Shown here: positions 44,216 through 54,448 of the stretch, piece after piece
Numbering within the stretch: the stretch's first letter is position 1
Layout of the letters: every line of letters starts with the position of its first letter
DNA from: Erythrobacteraceae bacterium
GTDB lineage: Bacteria > Pseudomonadota > Alphaproteobacteria > Sphingomonadales > Sphingomonadaceae
DNA length: 64,000 bases
Direction of reading: 5' to 3'
Assembly: GCA_024642525.1 (NCBI GenBank)
Contig: JAHEAX010000059.1
Location: forward strand, 248,001 to 312,000
The notes under the pieces: model-generated
Seen by the model: only the letters and a program-made list of their open reading frames with translations
What the model was told of the DNA's origin: nothing
Database searches by the model: none
Translations under genes and position numbers: made by a program

Positions 44216-44349
44216 GCATTGTGACCATTATCGTCGCGCTGATCCTCGTGTTCGTCGCGTTCAAGGTGCTGACCGGATTGCTTAAATTTGGTGCGATTAT
44301 CGCCGTGCTGCTGATCGCCGCCTATCTTGTTTCGCAGGGAATTGTCTGA
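44212..44349 (+). CDS. 45-residue membrane protein encoded between nuoE and nuoF
   Basis: A short gene of 46 codons that overlaps nuoE by four bases (ATGA) and nuoF by one base (TGATG), so it is translationally coupled on both sides. The product is almost entirely hydrophobic: [20 protein letters not shown], then a short KF break, then [16 protein letters not shown], compatible with two short or one long membrane helix. It is not one of the 14 canonical subunits. Possible roles are a supernumerary complex I subunit or an assembly factor; both are inference. The tight packing is strong evidence that it is real. Confidence 0.8.
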   Translation: MSIVTIIVALILVFVAFKVLTGLLKFGAIIAVLLIAAYLVSQGIV

Positions 44350-45644
44350 TGGCGCTCGCTGACAAGGATCGTATCTTCACCAACGTCTATGGCTTCCAGG
44401 ACTGGGGTCTCAAGGCGGCGCAGATGCGCGGTGACTGGGACAATACCAAGGATATCATCGCACGCGGCAATGATGCCATCATCGACGAGATGAAGGCATC
44501 GGGCCTGCGCGGGCGGGGCGGGGCAGGCTTCCCCACCGGCCTGAAATGGTCCTTCATGCCCAAGGAAAGCAAGGATGGCCGTCCATCCTTCCTTGTTATC
44601 AATGCCGACGAATCCGAGCCTGGTTCTTGCAAGGACCGCGAGATTATCCGCCACGATCCGCACAAGCTGATCGAAGGCGCGCTGATTGCCGGCTTCGCCA
44701 TGCGTGCGCGTGCCGCCTATATCTATATTCGCGGCGAATATATCCGCGAAGCCCAGACACTGCAGGCAGCCATCGACGAAGCCTATGCTGCCGGTCTGAT
44801 TGGCAAGAATGCCAGTGGATCGGGTTATGATTTCGACGTGTTCATGCACCGCGGTGCGGGCGCGTATATTTGCGGTGAAGAAACCGCGATGATCGAAAGC
44901 CTCGAAGGCAAGAAGGGCCAGCCGCGCCTGAAGCCGCCATTTCCGGCGGGCGCGGGTCTTTATGGCTGCCCGACCACGGTCAACAACGTCGAAAGCATCG
45001 CGGTTGTGCCAACCATTTTGCGGCGCGGCGCGAGTTGGTTTGCCGGCTTCGGACGCGAAGGCAATGCAGGCACCAAGCTGTTCCAGATCAGCGGCCATGT
45101 CGACAAGCCATGCGTCGTCGAAGAAGAAATGAGCATTCCGTTCAAGGAACTCATCGAACGCCACTGCGGCGGAATTCGCGGCGGGTGGGACAATCTGCTT
45201 GCGGTCATTCCCGGAGGTTCTTCTGTTCCACTGGTTCCCGCAGCTGAAATCATGGATGCGCCGATGGATTTCGACGGCCTCAAGGCAGTCGGGTCGGGCC
45301 TTGGCACAGCGGCAGTTATCGTAATGGACAAGTCCACCGATATCGTCCGCGCGATCAGCCGTTTGAGCTATTTCTACAAGCATGAAAGCTGCGGTCAGTG
45401 CACGCCTTGCCGCGAAGGCACTGGCTGGATGTGGCGCATGATGGAACGTCTGCGCACCGGCGATGCCGAAATCGAAGAAATCGATATGCTGCAGCAGGTT
45501 ACCAAGCAGGTCGAAGGCCACACCATCTGCGCCTTGGGCGATGCAGCGGCATGGCCGATCCAGGGCCTGATCAAGCATTTCCGGCCAGAACTGGAACGGC
45601 GCATTCACGAACATAATGCAGCCTTTGCGGAGGCTGCCGAGTGA
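44349..45644 (+). CDS. nuoF: NADH-quinone oxidoreductase subunit F
   Basis: A 431-residue flavoprotein subunit (51-kDa homologue) that oxidises [20 protein letters not shown] binds FMN and NADH; the N3 [4Fe-4S] ligands are in [12 protein letters not shown] and the Cys of [13 protein letters not shown]. It has the usual length. The start overlaps the stop of the 45-residue gene, and the end overlaps the start of the secreted-protein gene. Confidence 0.97.
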   Translation: MALADKDRIFTNVYGFQDWGLKAAQMRGDWDNTKDIIARGNDAIIDEMKASGLRGRGGAGFPTGLKWSFMPKESKDGRPSFLVINADESEPGSCKDREIIRHDPHKLIEGALIAGFAMRARAAYIYIRGEYIREAQTLQAAIDEAYAAGLIGKNASGSGYDFDVFMHRGAGAYICGEETAMIESLEGKKGQPRLKPPFPAGAGLYGCPTTVNNVESIAVVPTILRRGASWFAGFGREGNAGTKLFQISGHVDKPCVVEEEMSIPFKELIERHCGGIRGGWDNLLAVIPGGSSVPLVPAAEIMDAPMDFDGLKAVGSGLGTAAVIVMDKSTDIVRAISRLSYFYKHESCGQCTPCREGTGWMWRMMERLRTGDAEIEEIDMLQQVTKQVEGHTICALGDAAAWPIQGLIKHFRPELERRIHEHNAAFAEAAE

Positions 45645-46375
45645 TGTCGCGCCTGTCCTTCTGCATTGGTGCCTTGTCCGCATTGGGCGGCGTGGCCGCC
45701 CATGCGCAGATGCTGCCCAATCCGATGGGTTTCACTATCGGGCAGGAACAGCGTGACTGGCGCACAGTCGGCCCCGACACGCCTGCGCAGCTGACCCTGA
45801 TGCGGACTGCAGAATGCCTGGTGCGCAAGCGCGACGGCGAAACAACAGCCTATCTGGCAGCAGCACCCGGTTCAGACGCGGAGCAAGTGGCCTACGCCGG
45901 TTTTTCCGGCCAGATTAATGATTGCATGCCGCAGATCGACTTTTCCGCGATCGGAAATGCGCGCCGCGCTCATGGCACACTGACCATGCGCTTTGAAAAT
46001 TCAGCCTTGCGCGGGGCGCTGGCGGAAGCCAAGTTGCGCCGTGACAAGACCCTCATCCAGCCTGCCGCCTTGGCAATTGGCGATGATGGCATGTTCGCTG
46101 CCGAGCGTTTTCATGGCCAACGTTCCGCGGATGTTGCGCGGTCATTCGCGCTGGGTTTTGCAGGCTGCGTCATGGGTAACAATTCGTCTGCCATGGCAGG
46201 TCTGTTCGCGACTGAACCGGGCAGTGAAGACGAAAAGTCCGCCATCGTCGCAATGGCACCGAGTTTCGGCCAATGCGTGCTTGAAGGACAACAGTTGAAA
46301 CTGGACGCGCCAACCCTGCGCAACCAGTTGGCTGAAACAGTGTATTATTCGATCATGGGATCAAAAGATGCCTAA
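45644..46375 (+). CDS. Secreted protein with an internal cysteine-pair repeat, encoded between nuoF and nuoG
   Basis: A 243-residue protein with a signal peptide (FCIGALSALGGVAAHAQ, cleavage near residue 21). The mature part holds two related units. Cys58-Cys94 and Cys175-Cys211 have identical spacing (36 residues), each with PGS at +17 to +19 and Glu at +22, followed by LRGALAEA and LRNQLAET respectively. The cysteines are probably disulfide-bonded in the periplasm. It is not a known complex I subunit. ATG at 45644 overlaps the nuoF stop (a GTG one codon earlier is possible); the end overlaps nuoG by eight bases. Function unknown. Confidence 0.78.
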   Translation: MSRLSFCIGALSALGGVAAHAQMLPNPMGFTIGQEQRDWRTVGPDTPAQLTLMRTAECLVRKRDGETTAYLAAAPGSDAEQVAYAGFSGQINDCMPQIDFSAIGNARRAHGTLTMRFENSALRGALAEAKLRRDKTLIQPAALAIGDDGMFAAERFHGQRSADVARSFALGFAGCVMGNNSSAMAGLFATEPGSEDEKSAIVAMAPSFGQCVLEGQQLKLDAPTLRNQLAETVYYSIMGSKDA

Positions 46376-48380
46376 AGTCACCGTAGATGGACAGGAAATC
46401 GAGGTCCCTAACGGCGCCACCGTGCTGCAGGCTTGCGAGCTTGCGGGCAAGGAAATTCCCCGTTTCTGCTATCATGAACGCCTGACCATCGCGGGCAATT
46501 GCCGCATGTGTCTGGTCGAAGTGAAGCCGGGTCCACCAAAGCCACAGGCATCCTGCGCGCTGCCGGCCACTGAAGGCCAGGAAATCCGCACGGACAGCGA
46601 AATGGTGAAAACCGCGCGCGAAGGCGTGATGGAATTTCTGCTGATCAACCACCCGCTTGATTGCCCGATCTGCGACCAGGGCGGCGAATGTGACCTGCAG
46701 GACCAGTCGGTTGCCTATGGCCGCGGCGGTTCGCGCTATGATCGTGAGCCCAAGCGTGCAGTGACCGAAAAGAACATGGGCCCGCTGATCAAGACGATCA
46801 TGACCCGCTGCATCCATTGCACCCGCTGCGTGCGTTTTTCGGAAGAAATCGCCGGTGTGGATGAAATCGGCGCGCTGTATCGCGGCGAAGACATGCAGAT
46901 CACGACCTATCTCGAACAGGCGGCCAGTCACGAGCTTTCTGCCAATGTGATTGATCTGTGCCCGGTTGGCGCGCTGACATCGCGGCCTTACGCCTTCGAG
47001 GCCCGCCCATGGGAATTGAAGAAAACACTCAGCATCGACGTGTCCGATGCGGTGGGCGCGAATATCCGTCTCGACAGCCGCGGCCGCGAAGTGATGCGTG
47101 CATTGCCGCGCATCAATGATGACGTGAACGAGGAATGGCTGTCCGATAAAGGCCGTTACATGGTCGATGGCCTGACCAGGCGCCGCCTCGACAAGGTATT
47201 CATGCGCAAGCGCGGCAAGCTGGTCGAAGCAAGCTGGGACGAAGCATTCAAGGCAATTGCGGCGGCCAAGCCAGGCAAGAGTATGGCTGCGGTTGCGGGC
47301 GATATGGTCGATTGCGAAACCATGTTTGCTGCCAAGGCGCTGCTCGGCGCGATGGGCTCGAAATTGCTCGAAGGCCGTCAGACGGGCATGGATTACGATG
47401 TATCCAGCCTTTCAGCCGTGAACTTCAATTCCACGCTGGCCGGTATCGAAACGGCTGATGCGATCCTGATTGTTGGCAGCCATGTCCGCTGGGAAGCGCC
47501 GCTCGTGAATGTGCGCCTGCGCAAGGCTGCAAAGCGCGGCGCAAAGGTGTTCATCGTTGGGCCCGAATGGGAAACGACATATCCTGCGACCTTCCTTGGT
47601 GAAGATCTTGGCGTGCTGTCCAAACTGCCCAAGGACGTTGCCGATGCCTTCAAGGGCGCTGAACGTCCCGCCATCATCATGGGCGGCGCGGCATTGGCCA
47701 AAGGTGCTTTGGCCGCCGGCCTCGCCTTTGCAGCGCAGTTCAAGCTTGAGCGTGATGGCTGGAACGGTTTCAACGTGCTGCATTTCTCCGCGGCACGGAT
47801 GGGCGGCCTGATGCTTGGCTTTGCGCAGGCAGGCGGCATGGCAGATATTGCCAAGGCAAAGCCCAAAGTTATCCTGTCACTGGGCGCGGATGAAATGAAT
47901 TTCGAACCCTTCGCCGATGCGCTGAAGGTCTATATCGGCCATCACGGTGACAAGGGTGCCCATGCAGCGGATATCATCCTGCCTGCAGCATCCTACGCCG
48001 AAAAGGATGGCACTTACGTCAACACCGAAGGCCGCGTGCAATTTGCCGAAAAGGCCGTGTTTGCGCCGGGCGATGCCCGTGAAGACTGGACCATATTGCG
48101 CGCTTTGGCTGATGCCCTTGGCGTCAGTGTCGGGTTTGACAGCTTTGCCGAATTGCAGAACGCAATGATTGCCGCTGTTCCTGCACTTGGCGTGGAAGGT
48201 CTTGCCGATTATGGCGCGCTGCCCAAAGCCGATGCGAAGGCCAAGGCCGAAGGCGTGATCCCGGCCTATCCGATCAAGGACTTCTATCTTACCAATCCGA
48301 TCGCACGCGCCAGTGCGGTGATGCAGCAATGTTCGGCAGAACTGCTGCACGGCGATGAACTGGCGGAGGCGGCAGAGTGA
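46368..48380 (+). CDS. nuoG: NADH-quinone oxidoreductase subunit G
   Basis: A 670-residue subunit (75-kDa homologue). The N-terminal [2Fe-2S] ligands are in [17 protein letters not shown] and ASCALP. The His-ligated N5 cluster is in [18 protein letters not shown], and N4 is in [11 protein letters not shown] plus [15 protein letters not shown] molybdopterin-oxidoreductase-like domain follows without the active-site ligand. The length is of the mitochondrial/alphaproteobacterial kind, shorter than E. coli NuoG. Confidence 0.97.
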   Translation: MPKVTVDGQEIEVPNGATVLQACELAGKEIPRFCYHERLTIAGNCRMCLVEVKPGPPKPQASCALPATEGQEIRTDSEMVKTAREGVMEFLLINHPLDCPICDQGGECDLQDQSVAYGRGGSRYDREPKRAVTEKNMGPLIKTIMTRCIHCTRCVRFSEEIAGVDEIGALYRGEDMQITTYLEQAASHELSANVIDLCPVGALTSRPYAFEARPWELKKTLSIDVSDAVGANIRLDSRGREVMRALPRINDDVNEEWLSDKGRYMVDGLTRRRLDKVFMRKRGKLVEASWDEAFKAIAAAKPGKSMAAVAGDMVDCETMFAAKALLGAMGSKLLEGRQTGMDYDVSSLSAVNFNSTLAGIETADAILIVGSHVRWEAPLVNVRLRKAAKRGAKVFIVGPEWETTYPATFLGEDLGVLSKLPKDVADAFKGAERPAIIMGGAALAKGALAAGLAFAAQFKLERDGWNGFNVLHFSAARMGGLMLGFAQAGGMADIAKAKPKVILSLGADEMNFEPFADALKVYIGHHGDKGAHAADIILPAASYAEKDGTYVNTEGRVQFAEKAVFAPGDAREDWTILRALADALGVSVGFDSFAELQNAMIAAVPALGVEGLADYGALPKADAKAKAEGVIPAYPIKDFYLTNPIARASAVMQQCSAELLHGDELAEAAE

Positions 48381-49429
48381 CCGAATTCTTCCAATCTCTG
48401 GGCCTGACCTATGAAGCTGCATGGGCGTTTGCGACTATTTCCGGTATTCTGCTGATTGCACTGCCGTTGATGCTGGCAGTCGCCATGATCATTTATGTCG
48501 ACCGCAAGATCTGGGCTTCGATGGCCCTGCGGCGCGGCCCCAATGTGGTCGGCCCGTTCGGCCTGCTCCAGTCTTTTGCCGATGGCTTGAAGGTATTCCT
48601 TCAGGAAACCATCATTCCCAGCGCGGCGAACAAGGGCCTGTTCCTGATCGCGCCGATTGTCACTTTCACCGTGGCGCTGCTGGCGTGGGCGGTCATTCCC
48701 TTCGGCCCTGAAGCAGTGCTGGCCAACATCAATGTCGGTCTGTTGTATGTCCTCGCGATTTCGTCGCTCGGTGTATATGGCGTGGTTGTCGCTGGCTGGG
48801 CGTCGAATTCCAAATATCCGTTTTTCTCCGCCATGCGCGCCGCCGCACAGATGATTTCCTATGAAGTCTCCATCGGGTTTATCCTGATCTGCGTGGTGCT
48901 GTGGGCCGGCACGTTCAACATGAACGGCATTATCGAGGCGCAGCGCGGCCATGGGCTTGGCATCGTCAACGGCTTTGTTTTCAACATTCTGCTGTTCCCG
49001 ATGTGGGTCATGTTCCTCATTTCCAGCCTCGCGGAAACGGCGCGCGCGCCGTTCGATCTGACCGAAGCGGAATCCGAACTCGTCGCTGGGTACCAGACCG
49101 AATACAGCTCCATGAGTTTCGCCCTGTTCTGGCTGGGCGAATATGCCAACGTGCTGCTGATGTGTGCGCTCAATGCCATCCTGTTCTTCGGCGGGTGGCT
49201 GCCGCCGCTCAATGTCGACTGGCTTCCGGGTTATTACGTGCCGGGCTGGATCTGGCTGTTCGGCAAGATCTTCTTCTTCTTCTTCATTTTCAGCTGGGTG
49301 AAGGCCACCGTGCCGCGTTATCGCTATGACCAGCTGATGCGGCTTGGTTGGAAGATATTCCTGCCACTCAGCCTGTTTTTCGTGGTGCTGGTTTCCGGCT
49401 ATCTGATGCTTACGAGGTATGCGGCATGA
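48377..49429 (+). CDS. nuoH: NADH-quinone oxidoreductase subunit H
   Basis: A 350-residue membrane subunit with about eight helices that connects the quinone site to the proton pumps. Signatures are [20 protein letters not shown] and [20 protein letters not shown], with the acidic residues of the E-channel. It starts with GTG at 48377, overlapping the nuoG stop, and overlaps nuoI by four bases. Confidence 0.97.
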   Translation: MTEFFQSLGLTYEAAWAFATISGILLIALPLMLAVAMIIYVDRKIWASMALRRGPNVVGPFGLLQSFADGLKVFLQETIIPSAANKGLFLIAPIVTFTVALLAWAVIPFGPEAVLANINVGLLYVLAISSLGVYGVVVAGWASNSKYPFFSAMRAAAQMISYEVSIGFILICVVLWAGTFNMNGIIEAQRGHGLGIVNGFVFNILLFPMWVMFLISSLAETARAPFDLTEAESELVAGYQTEYSSMSFALFWLGEYANVLLMCALNAILFFGGWLPPLNVDWLPGYYVPGWIWLFGKIFFFFFIFSWVKATVPRYRYDQLMRLGWKIFLPLSLFFVVLVSGYLMLTRYAA

Positions 49430-49914
49430 GCACGATCACGCATCTGATCAAATCGTTCACCTTGTGGGAGTTTGTGAAAGCGCACGCCCTGACGCTGAAA
49501 TATTTTTTCAAGCCCAAGGCGACAATCAACTATCCGTTCGAAAAGAACCCGCTGTCTCCTCGTTTCCGCGGCGAACACGCCTTGCGCCGTTATCCCAACG
49601 GGGAAGAACGCTGCATCGCCTGCAAATTGTGTGAAGCTGTCTGCCCGGCGCAGGCCATCACCATCGAAAGCGAACCGCGTGAGGACGGCAGCCGCCGGAC
49701 CACGCGCTACGATATCGACATGACCAAGTGCATCTATTGCGGTTTCTGTCAGGAAGCCTGCCCGGTGGATGCCGTGGTTGAAGGGCCGAACTTCGAATAT
49801 GCGACGGAAACGCGCGAAGAACTTCTCTATGACAAAGCCAAATTGCTGGCGAACGGGGACAAGTGGGAGCGGGCGATCGCCGCGAACCTTGAAGCCGATG
49901 CACCCTATCGCTAA
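49426..49914 (+). CDS. nuoI: NADH-quinone oxidoreductase subunit I
   Basis: A 162-residue ferredoxin-like subunit carrying clusters N6a and N6b: [15 protein letters not shown] and [15 protein letters not shown]. An N-terminal amphipathic helix lies against the membrane arm. The ATG at 49426 overlaps the nuoH stop (ATGA); in-frame sequence upstream to 49348 is inside nuoH and rejected. A gap of 27 bases precedes nuoJ. Confidence 0.97.
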   Translation: MSTITHLIKSFTLWEFVKAHALTLKYFFKPKATINYPFEKNPLSPRFRGEHALRRYPNGEERCIACKLCEAVCPAQAITIESEPREDGSRRTTRYDIDMTKCIYCGFCQEACPVDAVVEGPNFEYATETREELLYDKAKLLANGDKWERAIAANLEADAPYR

Positions 49915-49941
49915 CCCGCGCGCTCAGGACTGACAGGACCC

Positions 49942-50565
49942 ATGATCCAGACCTTCGCCTTTTATCTCTTCGCAATCCTGGTGATTGCCAGCGGCTCGCT
50001 GACCATCTTGGCGCGTAATCCGGTGCATTCCGTGTTGTGGCTCATCGTGTCGTTCTTCAACGCGGCGGGCCTGATGGTGCTGGTCGGCGCTGAATTCATC
50101 GCCATGCTGCTGGTCATTGTCTATGTCGGCGCGGTCGCGGTGCTGTTCTTGTTCGTGGTGATGATGCTGAACATCGATTTTGCCGAGCTTCGGGCAGGTT
50201 TCATGAAAAATTTTCCGTTCGGCATCGCGATTGCGCTGGTGCTGCTGGCAGAACTCATCCTCGGAATTGGTGCCTACCGCGCAGGCGCACTGAAGCTGGG
50301 CGTGCCTGATGGCACTGCTGCGCCAATGGCAGGCCAGAGCAATATCGAGAATATCGGCGCGCTTCTTTACAGCGAATATCTGTTCCTGTTCGAAACGGCC
50401 GGCCTTATCCTGCTGGTAGCCATGATCGGGGCAATCGTCCTGACCCACCGCGAACGTGCAACCGCGCACCGCGGTCACCAGAACATATCGAAGCAGGTCC
50501 GCCGCCGTCCGGAGGATGCGACCATCAACGCCAGCCCCGAAGTCGGGAAGGGGGTATCGCTGTGA
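49942..50565 (+). CDS. nuoJ: NADH-quinone oxidoreductase subunit J
   Basis: A 207-residue membrane subunit with five helices; [20 protein letters not shown] and [20 protein letters not shown] are signatures, the latter including the pi-bulge helix. The cytoplasmic tail is Arg/His-rich ([14 protein letters not shown]). It overlaps nuoK by four bases. Confidence 0.95.
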   Translation: MIQTFAFYLFAILVIASGSLTILARNPVHSVLWLIVSFFNAAGLMVLVGAEFIAMLLVIVYVGAVAVLFLFVVMMLNIDFAELRAGFMKNFPFGIAIALVLLAELILGIGAYRAGALKLGVPDGTAAPMAGQSNIENIGALLYSEYLFLFETAGLILLVAMIGAIVLTHRERATAHRGHQNISKQVRRRPEDATINASPEVGKGVSL

Positions 50566-50867
50566 TCGGCATTGAACATTACGTAGTCGTCAGCGCGATC
50601 CTGTTCGTGCTCGGCGTGCTCGGTATTTTCCTCAACCGGAAAAATATCATTGTCATCCTGATGGCGATCGAGCTGATCCTGCTGTCGGTAAACATCAATC
50701 TCGTGGCGTTCAGCGCCTTCCTCGGCGATCTGACCGGCCAGATTTTTGCCATGTTCGTTCTCACCGTTGCAGCAGGCGAAGCCGCCATCGGCCTGGCCAT
50801 CCTGGTGATCTATTTCCGCGGCCGCGGCACGATTGCGGTCGATGACGTCAACCGGATGAAGGGTTAA
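50562..50867 (+). CDS. nuoK: NADH-quinone oxidoreductase subunit K
   Basis: A 101-residue membrane subunit with three helices and the two conserved Glu residues of the proton path ([16 protein letters not shown] and [14 protein letters not shown]). The GTG start at 50562 overlaps the nuoJ stop. It is MrpC-like and of normal length. Confidence 0.96.
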   Translation: MIGIEHYVVVSAILFVLGVLGIFLNRKNIIVILMAIELILLSVNINLVAFSAFLGDLTGQIFAMFVLTVAAGEAAIGLAILVIYFRGRGTIAVDDVNRMKG

Positions 50868-50873
50868 ATCACA

Positions 50874-52865
50874 GTGTCCTCCATCCTCATCATCGTCTTC
50901 CTGCCATTGCTTGCGGCAATCGTCGCAGGGCTTTGCAATCGCGCGCTCGGCAACACCGTTACCAAGTCGATCACGACTGGCGCCTTGTTTGTATCCTGCG
51001 GGCTGAGCTGGCACATTTTCCTCGGCTTTGTCGGCGGCAGTGCCGAAGCTACGGTGGTTCCGGTCCTGCAATGGGTGCAGTCGGGCAATCTCAGCTTCGA
51101 CTGGGCGCTGCGCGTTGATACGCTGACGGCCGTCATGCTGGTGGTCATCACCACCGTATCGGCATTGGTCCACCTGTATAGCTGGGGCTATATGGAGGAA
51201 GACCCCGACCAGCCGCGCTTCTTCGCCTATCTCAGCCTGTTCACCTTCGCCATGCTGATGCTGGTCACTGCCGATAACCTCGTTCAGATGTTCTTCGGGT
51301 GGGAAGGGGTTGGTCTGGCGTCCTATCTGCTCATCGGTTTCTGGTTCCGCAAACCCAGCGCCAATGCCGCCGCGATCAAGGCGTTCGTGGTCAACCGCGT
51401 AGGCGATCTTGGCTTCATGCTCGGCATTTTCGGCACGTTCCTCGTGTTCGGCACCGTATCCATTCCCGAAATCCTGGCTGCCTCCCCCTCGATGAGCGGG
51501 TCGACCATCGGCTTCCTCGGCTACCGTATGCACACGATGGATATTCTGTGCATCCTGTTGTTCATCGGCGCGATGGGCAAATCCGCGCAGCTTGGGCTTC
51601 ACACCTGGTTGCCTGATGCCATGGAAGGCCCGACACCTGTTTCGGCGCTGATCCACGCAGCAACCATGGTTACCGCAGGCGTGTTCATGGTTTGCCGCCT
51701 GTCACCCATGTTTGAAACCGCGCCTGTTGCGCTTGGTTTCGTCACATTCATTGGCGCTGCGACCTGCCTGTTTGCCGCAACGGTCGGCACCACGCAGTGG
51801 GATATCAAGCGAGTCATTGCTTATTCCACCTGTTCGCAGCTGGGCTATATGTTCTTCGCAGCAGGCGTTGGTGCCTATGGCGCGGCCATGTTCCACCTGT
51901 TTACCCATGCCTTCTTCAAGGCGCTGCTGTTCCTCGGTGCAGGCTCGGTCATCCACTCGATGCACCATGAACAGGATATGCGCTATTATGGCGGCCTGCG
52001 TAAGAAAATCCCGCTGACCTTCTTTGCCATGCTGGCAGGCACGCTCGCCATCACCGGTGTTGGCGTTTACTGGCTGCATGCAGGTTTTGCAGGCTTCCAT
52101 TCCAAGGACGCCATTCTGGAAGTGGCCTTTGCCCGTGGGACCGAGCTCAGCCAGTTTGCTTTCTGGGTTGGCTGCTTTGCTGCGCTTCTCACCAGTTTTT
52201 ACAGCTGGCGCCTCATGTTCCTTACCTTCTGGGGCAAGCCGCGCTGGATCGAGAGCGAGCATATCCAGCACAGCGTTCACAAGACGCCCGAACAAGCTGG
52301 CGAAGACACAACCGGCGGCTATCACCCGCATGAAAGCCCGGTCAGCATGCTCGTTCCGCTGGGTGTCTTGTCACTCGGCGCGATCTTCGCAGGCTTCGTG
52401 TTCAACCCGCAATTCCTCGACAGCGCGGAATTTTGGGCGGGCAGCATCTATTATAACGAAAACCTCATCCATGCGATGCACGCCGTACCGCTGTGGGTTA
52501 AACTGAGCGCAACGATTGTCATGCTGCTGGGCGTGCTCATCGCATGGATGGCTTACATCCGCGATACGTCCATCCCCGGCAAGTTTGTCGAGCAGTTCCG
52601 CAACCTGCACAATTTCGTGTACAACAAATGGTACTTCGACGAGCTGTATAACCTCATTTTCGTCCGGCCTGCCTTCTGGCTCGGCCGCAAGTTCTGGAAG
52701 ATCGGCGATGAAGGCATCATCGATCGCTTCGGGCCCAATGGTGCGGCATGGCTGGTGTCCAAGGGCACCGTTGCCGCCCGGAAAGTCCAGTCCGGTTATC
52801 TCTATTCCTATGCGTTGGTCATGCTGCTCGGGCTGGTCGCCGCCGTTACTTGGGTTCTGATGTGA
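50874..52865 (+). CDS. nuoL: NADH-quinone oxidoreductase subunit L
   Basis: A 663-residue MrpA-like antiporter subunit with about 16 helices, the distal proton pump with the long lateral helix. [38 protein letters not shown] and [16 protein letters not shown] are signatures with the key Glu and Lys. The start is GTG at 50874, six bases after nuoK. The stop overlaps the nuoM start (TGATG). Confidence 0.97.
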   Translation: MSSILIIVFLPLLAAIVAGLCNRALGNTVTKSITTGALFVSCGLSWHIFLGFVGGSAEATVVPVLQWVQSGNLSFDWALRVDTLTAVMLVVITTVSALVHLYSWGYMEEDPDQPRFFAYLSLFTFAMLMLVTADNLVQMFFGWEGVGLASYLLIGFWFRKPSANAAAIKAFVVNRVGDLGFMLGIFGTFLVFGTVSIPEILAASPSMSGSTIGFLGYRMHTMDILCILLFIGAMGKSAQLGLHTWLPDAMEGPTPVSALIHAATMVTAGVFMVCRLSPMFETAPVALGFVTFIGAATCLFAATVGTTQWDIKRVIAYSTCSQLGYMFFAAGVGAYGAAMFHLFTHAFFKALLFLGAGSVIHSMHHEQDMRYYGGLRKKIPLTFFAMLAGTLAITGVGVYWLHAGFAGFHSKDAILEVAFARGTELSQFAFWVGCFAALLTSFYSWRLMFLTFWGKPRWIESEHIQHSVHKTPEQAGEDTTGGYHPHESPVSMLVPLGVLSLGAIFAGFVFNPQFLDSAEFWAGSIYYNENLIHAMHAVPLWVKLSATIVMLLGVLIAWMAYIRDTSIPGKFVEQFRNLHNFVYNKWYFDELYNLIFVRPAFWLGRKFWKIGDEGIIDRFGPNGAAWLVSKGTVAARKVQSGYLYSYALVMLLGLVAAVTWVLM

Positions 52866-54448
52866 TGGGCGGTTTCCCGATCCTCTCGATAATGCTGCTG
52901 GTTCCGCTGGCAGCCGCAATCATCTGTCTGATGGTGGAAGCCAGTCTGGCCCGCAGCGTTGCGCTGGGTGCGACGCTGGTCAATCTGGCGCTCGGCATCC
53001 TACTCTGGCTCAATTACGACATTGGCGGCGCGCAGTGGCAGTTTACCGAACGGGCCGAACTGTTCGCCGGCTTCAGCTATGCGCTGGGCATTGATGGTAT
53101 CGCCCTGTTGCTAATCGTGCTGTCGGTATTCCTGATGCCGATCTGTATCCTTGCCAGCTGGACTTCGATTACCAAGCGTGTCGGTGAATATATGGCTGCG
53201 TTCCTGTTTATGGAACTGCTGATGATCGGGGTCTTCGCGGCGCAGGATATGTTCCTGTTCTACATTTTCTTCGAAGCAGGCCTGATCCCGATGTATCTTA
53301 TCATCGGCATCTGGGGCGGCGATAACCGCATCTACGCCAGCTACAAATTCTTCCTCTACACGCTGCTCGGCTCGGTCCTGATGCTGATCGCGATGATGTG
53401 GATGGTGAATGAAGCAGGCACCACTGACATCCCTACGCTGATGAATTACGATTTCGATCCGAAGGCCCAGACGTGGCTATGGCTCGCCTTCTTCGCCAGC
53501 TTTGCGGTGAAAATGCCGATGTGGCCGGTGCATACATGGCTTCCCGATGCCCACGTTCAGGCACCGACGGCAGGTTCCGTCATCCTGGCAGGCGTGCTGC
53601 TGAAGATGGGCGGTTACGGCTTCATCCGCTTCTCGTTGCCGATGTTCCCCGAAGCATCCGCACAGTTTGCCTGGCTGATCTTCATCCTCTCGATGCTGGC
53701 AGTGGTCATTACCAGCCTTATCGCACTGGTGCAGAACGACATGAAGAAGCTGATCGCCTATTCCTCCGTCGCCCATATGGCGATCGTGACGGTGGGCTTG
53801 TTTTCTTTCAACGTTCAAGGCCTTGAAGGCTCGATGATCGTGATGCTCAGCCACGGGCTTGTATCGGGCGCGTTGTTCCTTTGCGTCGGCGTTATTTACG
53901 ACCGGCTGCATACCCGCGAAATTGACCGTTACGGCGGCCTTTCGATTAACATGCCGAAATACGCCATGCTGTTCCTGCTGTTTACCATGGCTAGCATTGG
54001 CCTGCCCGGAACCAGTGGTTTTGTTGGCGAATTCCTGTCGCTGGCCGGCATTTACGAAGTGTCGAGCCTGGTCACGCTGGTCTGCACCACCAGTATCATC
54101 CTTGGCGCAGCATATATGCTCTATCTCTATCGCCGCGTGGCCTTTGGCCCGCAGAAAAATGCCGACGCTGCTGCCATGCAGGACATTGGCATCCGCGAAT
54201 GGCTGATGCTGGGGCCAATTGCGGCCGCCGTGCTGTGGATGGGTGTTTATCCTGAAAGCTTCCTTGCCCCGATGCGCAAGGACATTGCGGCGCTCGATGC
54301 CCGTCTTGCCCGCGCCGCGCCTGAAGGCGATGCGAAACTGGTGGCTGGCAAGCCGCGCGAGACGATTGCAAACGAAATGCCCCATGTGGCTGGCGAACAT
54401 AGCGGCGCAGGTGCCGAACACGGCGAAGCCGCTGAGGGAGCGCATTGA
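52865..54448 (+). CDS. nuoM: NADH-quinone oxidoreductase subunit M
   Basis: A 527-residue antiporter-like proton-pumping subunit with about 14 helices. FYIFFEAGLIPMYLIIGIWG and VHTWLPDAHVQAPTAGSVIL are signatures. The last 20 or so residues are an unusual His/Glu/Ala/Gly-rich tail (EHSGAGAEHGEAAEGAH). I chose the ATG at 52865; in-frame sequence upstream from 52748 lies within nuoL. Confidence 0.96.
   Translation: MGGFPILSIMLLVPLAAAIICLMVEASLARSVALGATLVNLALGILLWLNYDIGGAQWQFTERAELFAGFSYALGIDGIALLLIVLSVFLMPICILASWTSITKRVGEYMAAFLFMELLMIGVFAAQDMFLFYIFFEAGLIPMYLIIGIWGGDNRIYASYKFFLYTLLGSVLMLIAMMWMVNEAGTTDIPTLMNYDFDPKAQTWLWLAFFASFAVKMPMWPVHTWLPDAHVQAPTAGSVILAGVLLKMGGYGFIRFSLPMFPEASAQFAWLIFILSMLAVVITSLIALVQNDMKKLIAYSSVAHMAIVTVGLFSFNVQGLEGSMIVMLSHGLVSGALFLCVGVIYDRLHTREIDRYGGLSINMPKYAMLFLLFTMASIGLPGTSGFVGEFLSLAGIYEVSSLVTLVCTTSIILGAAYMLYLYRRVAFGPQKNADAAAMQDIGIREWLMLGPIAAAVLWMGVYPESFLAPMRKDIAALDARLARAAPEGDAKLVAGKPRETIANEMPHVAGEHSGAGAEHGEAAEGAH

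Noticed and set aside
44322-45683. A 453-codon minus-strand open frame across nuoF
   Set aside because: Antisense shadow of nuoF, whose cofactor motifs are intact.
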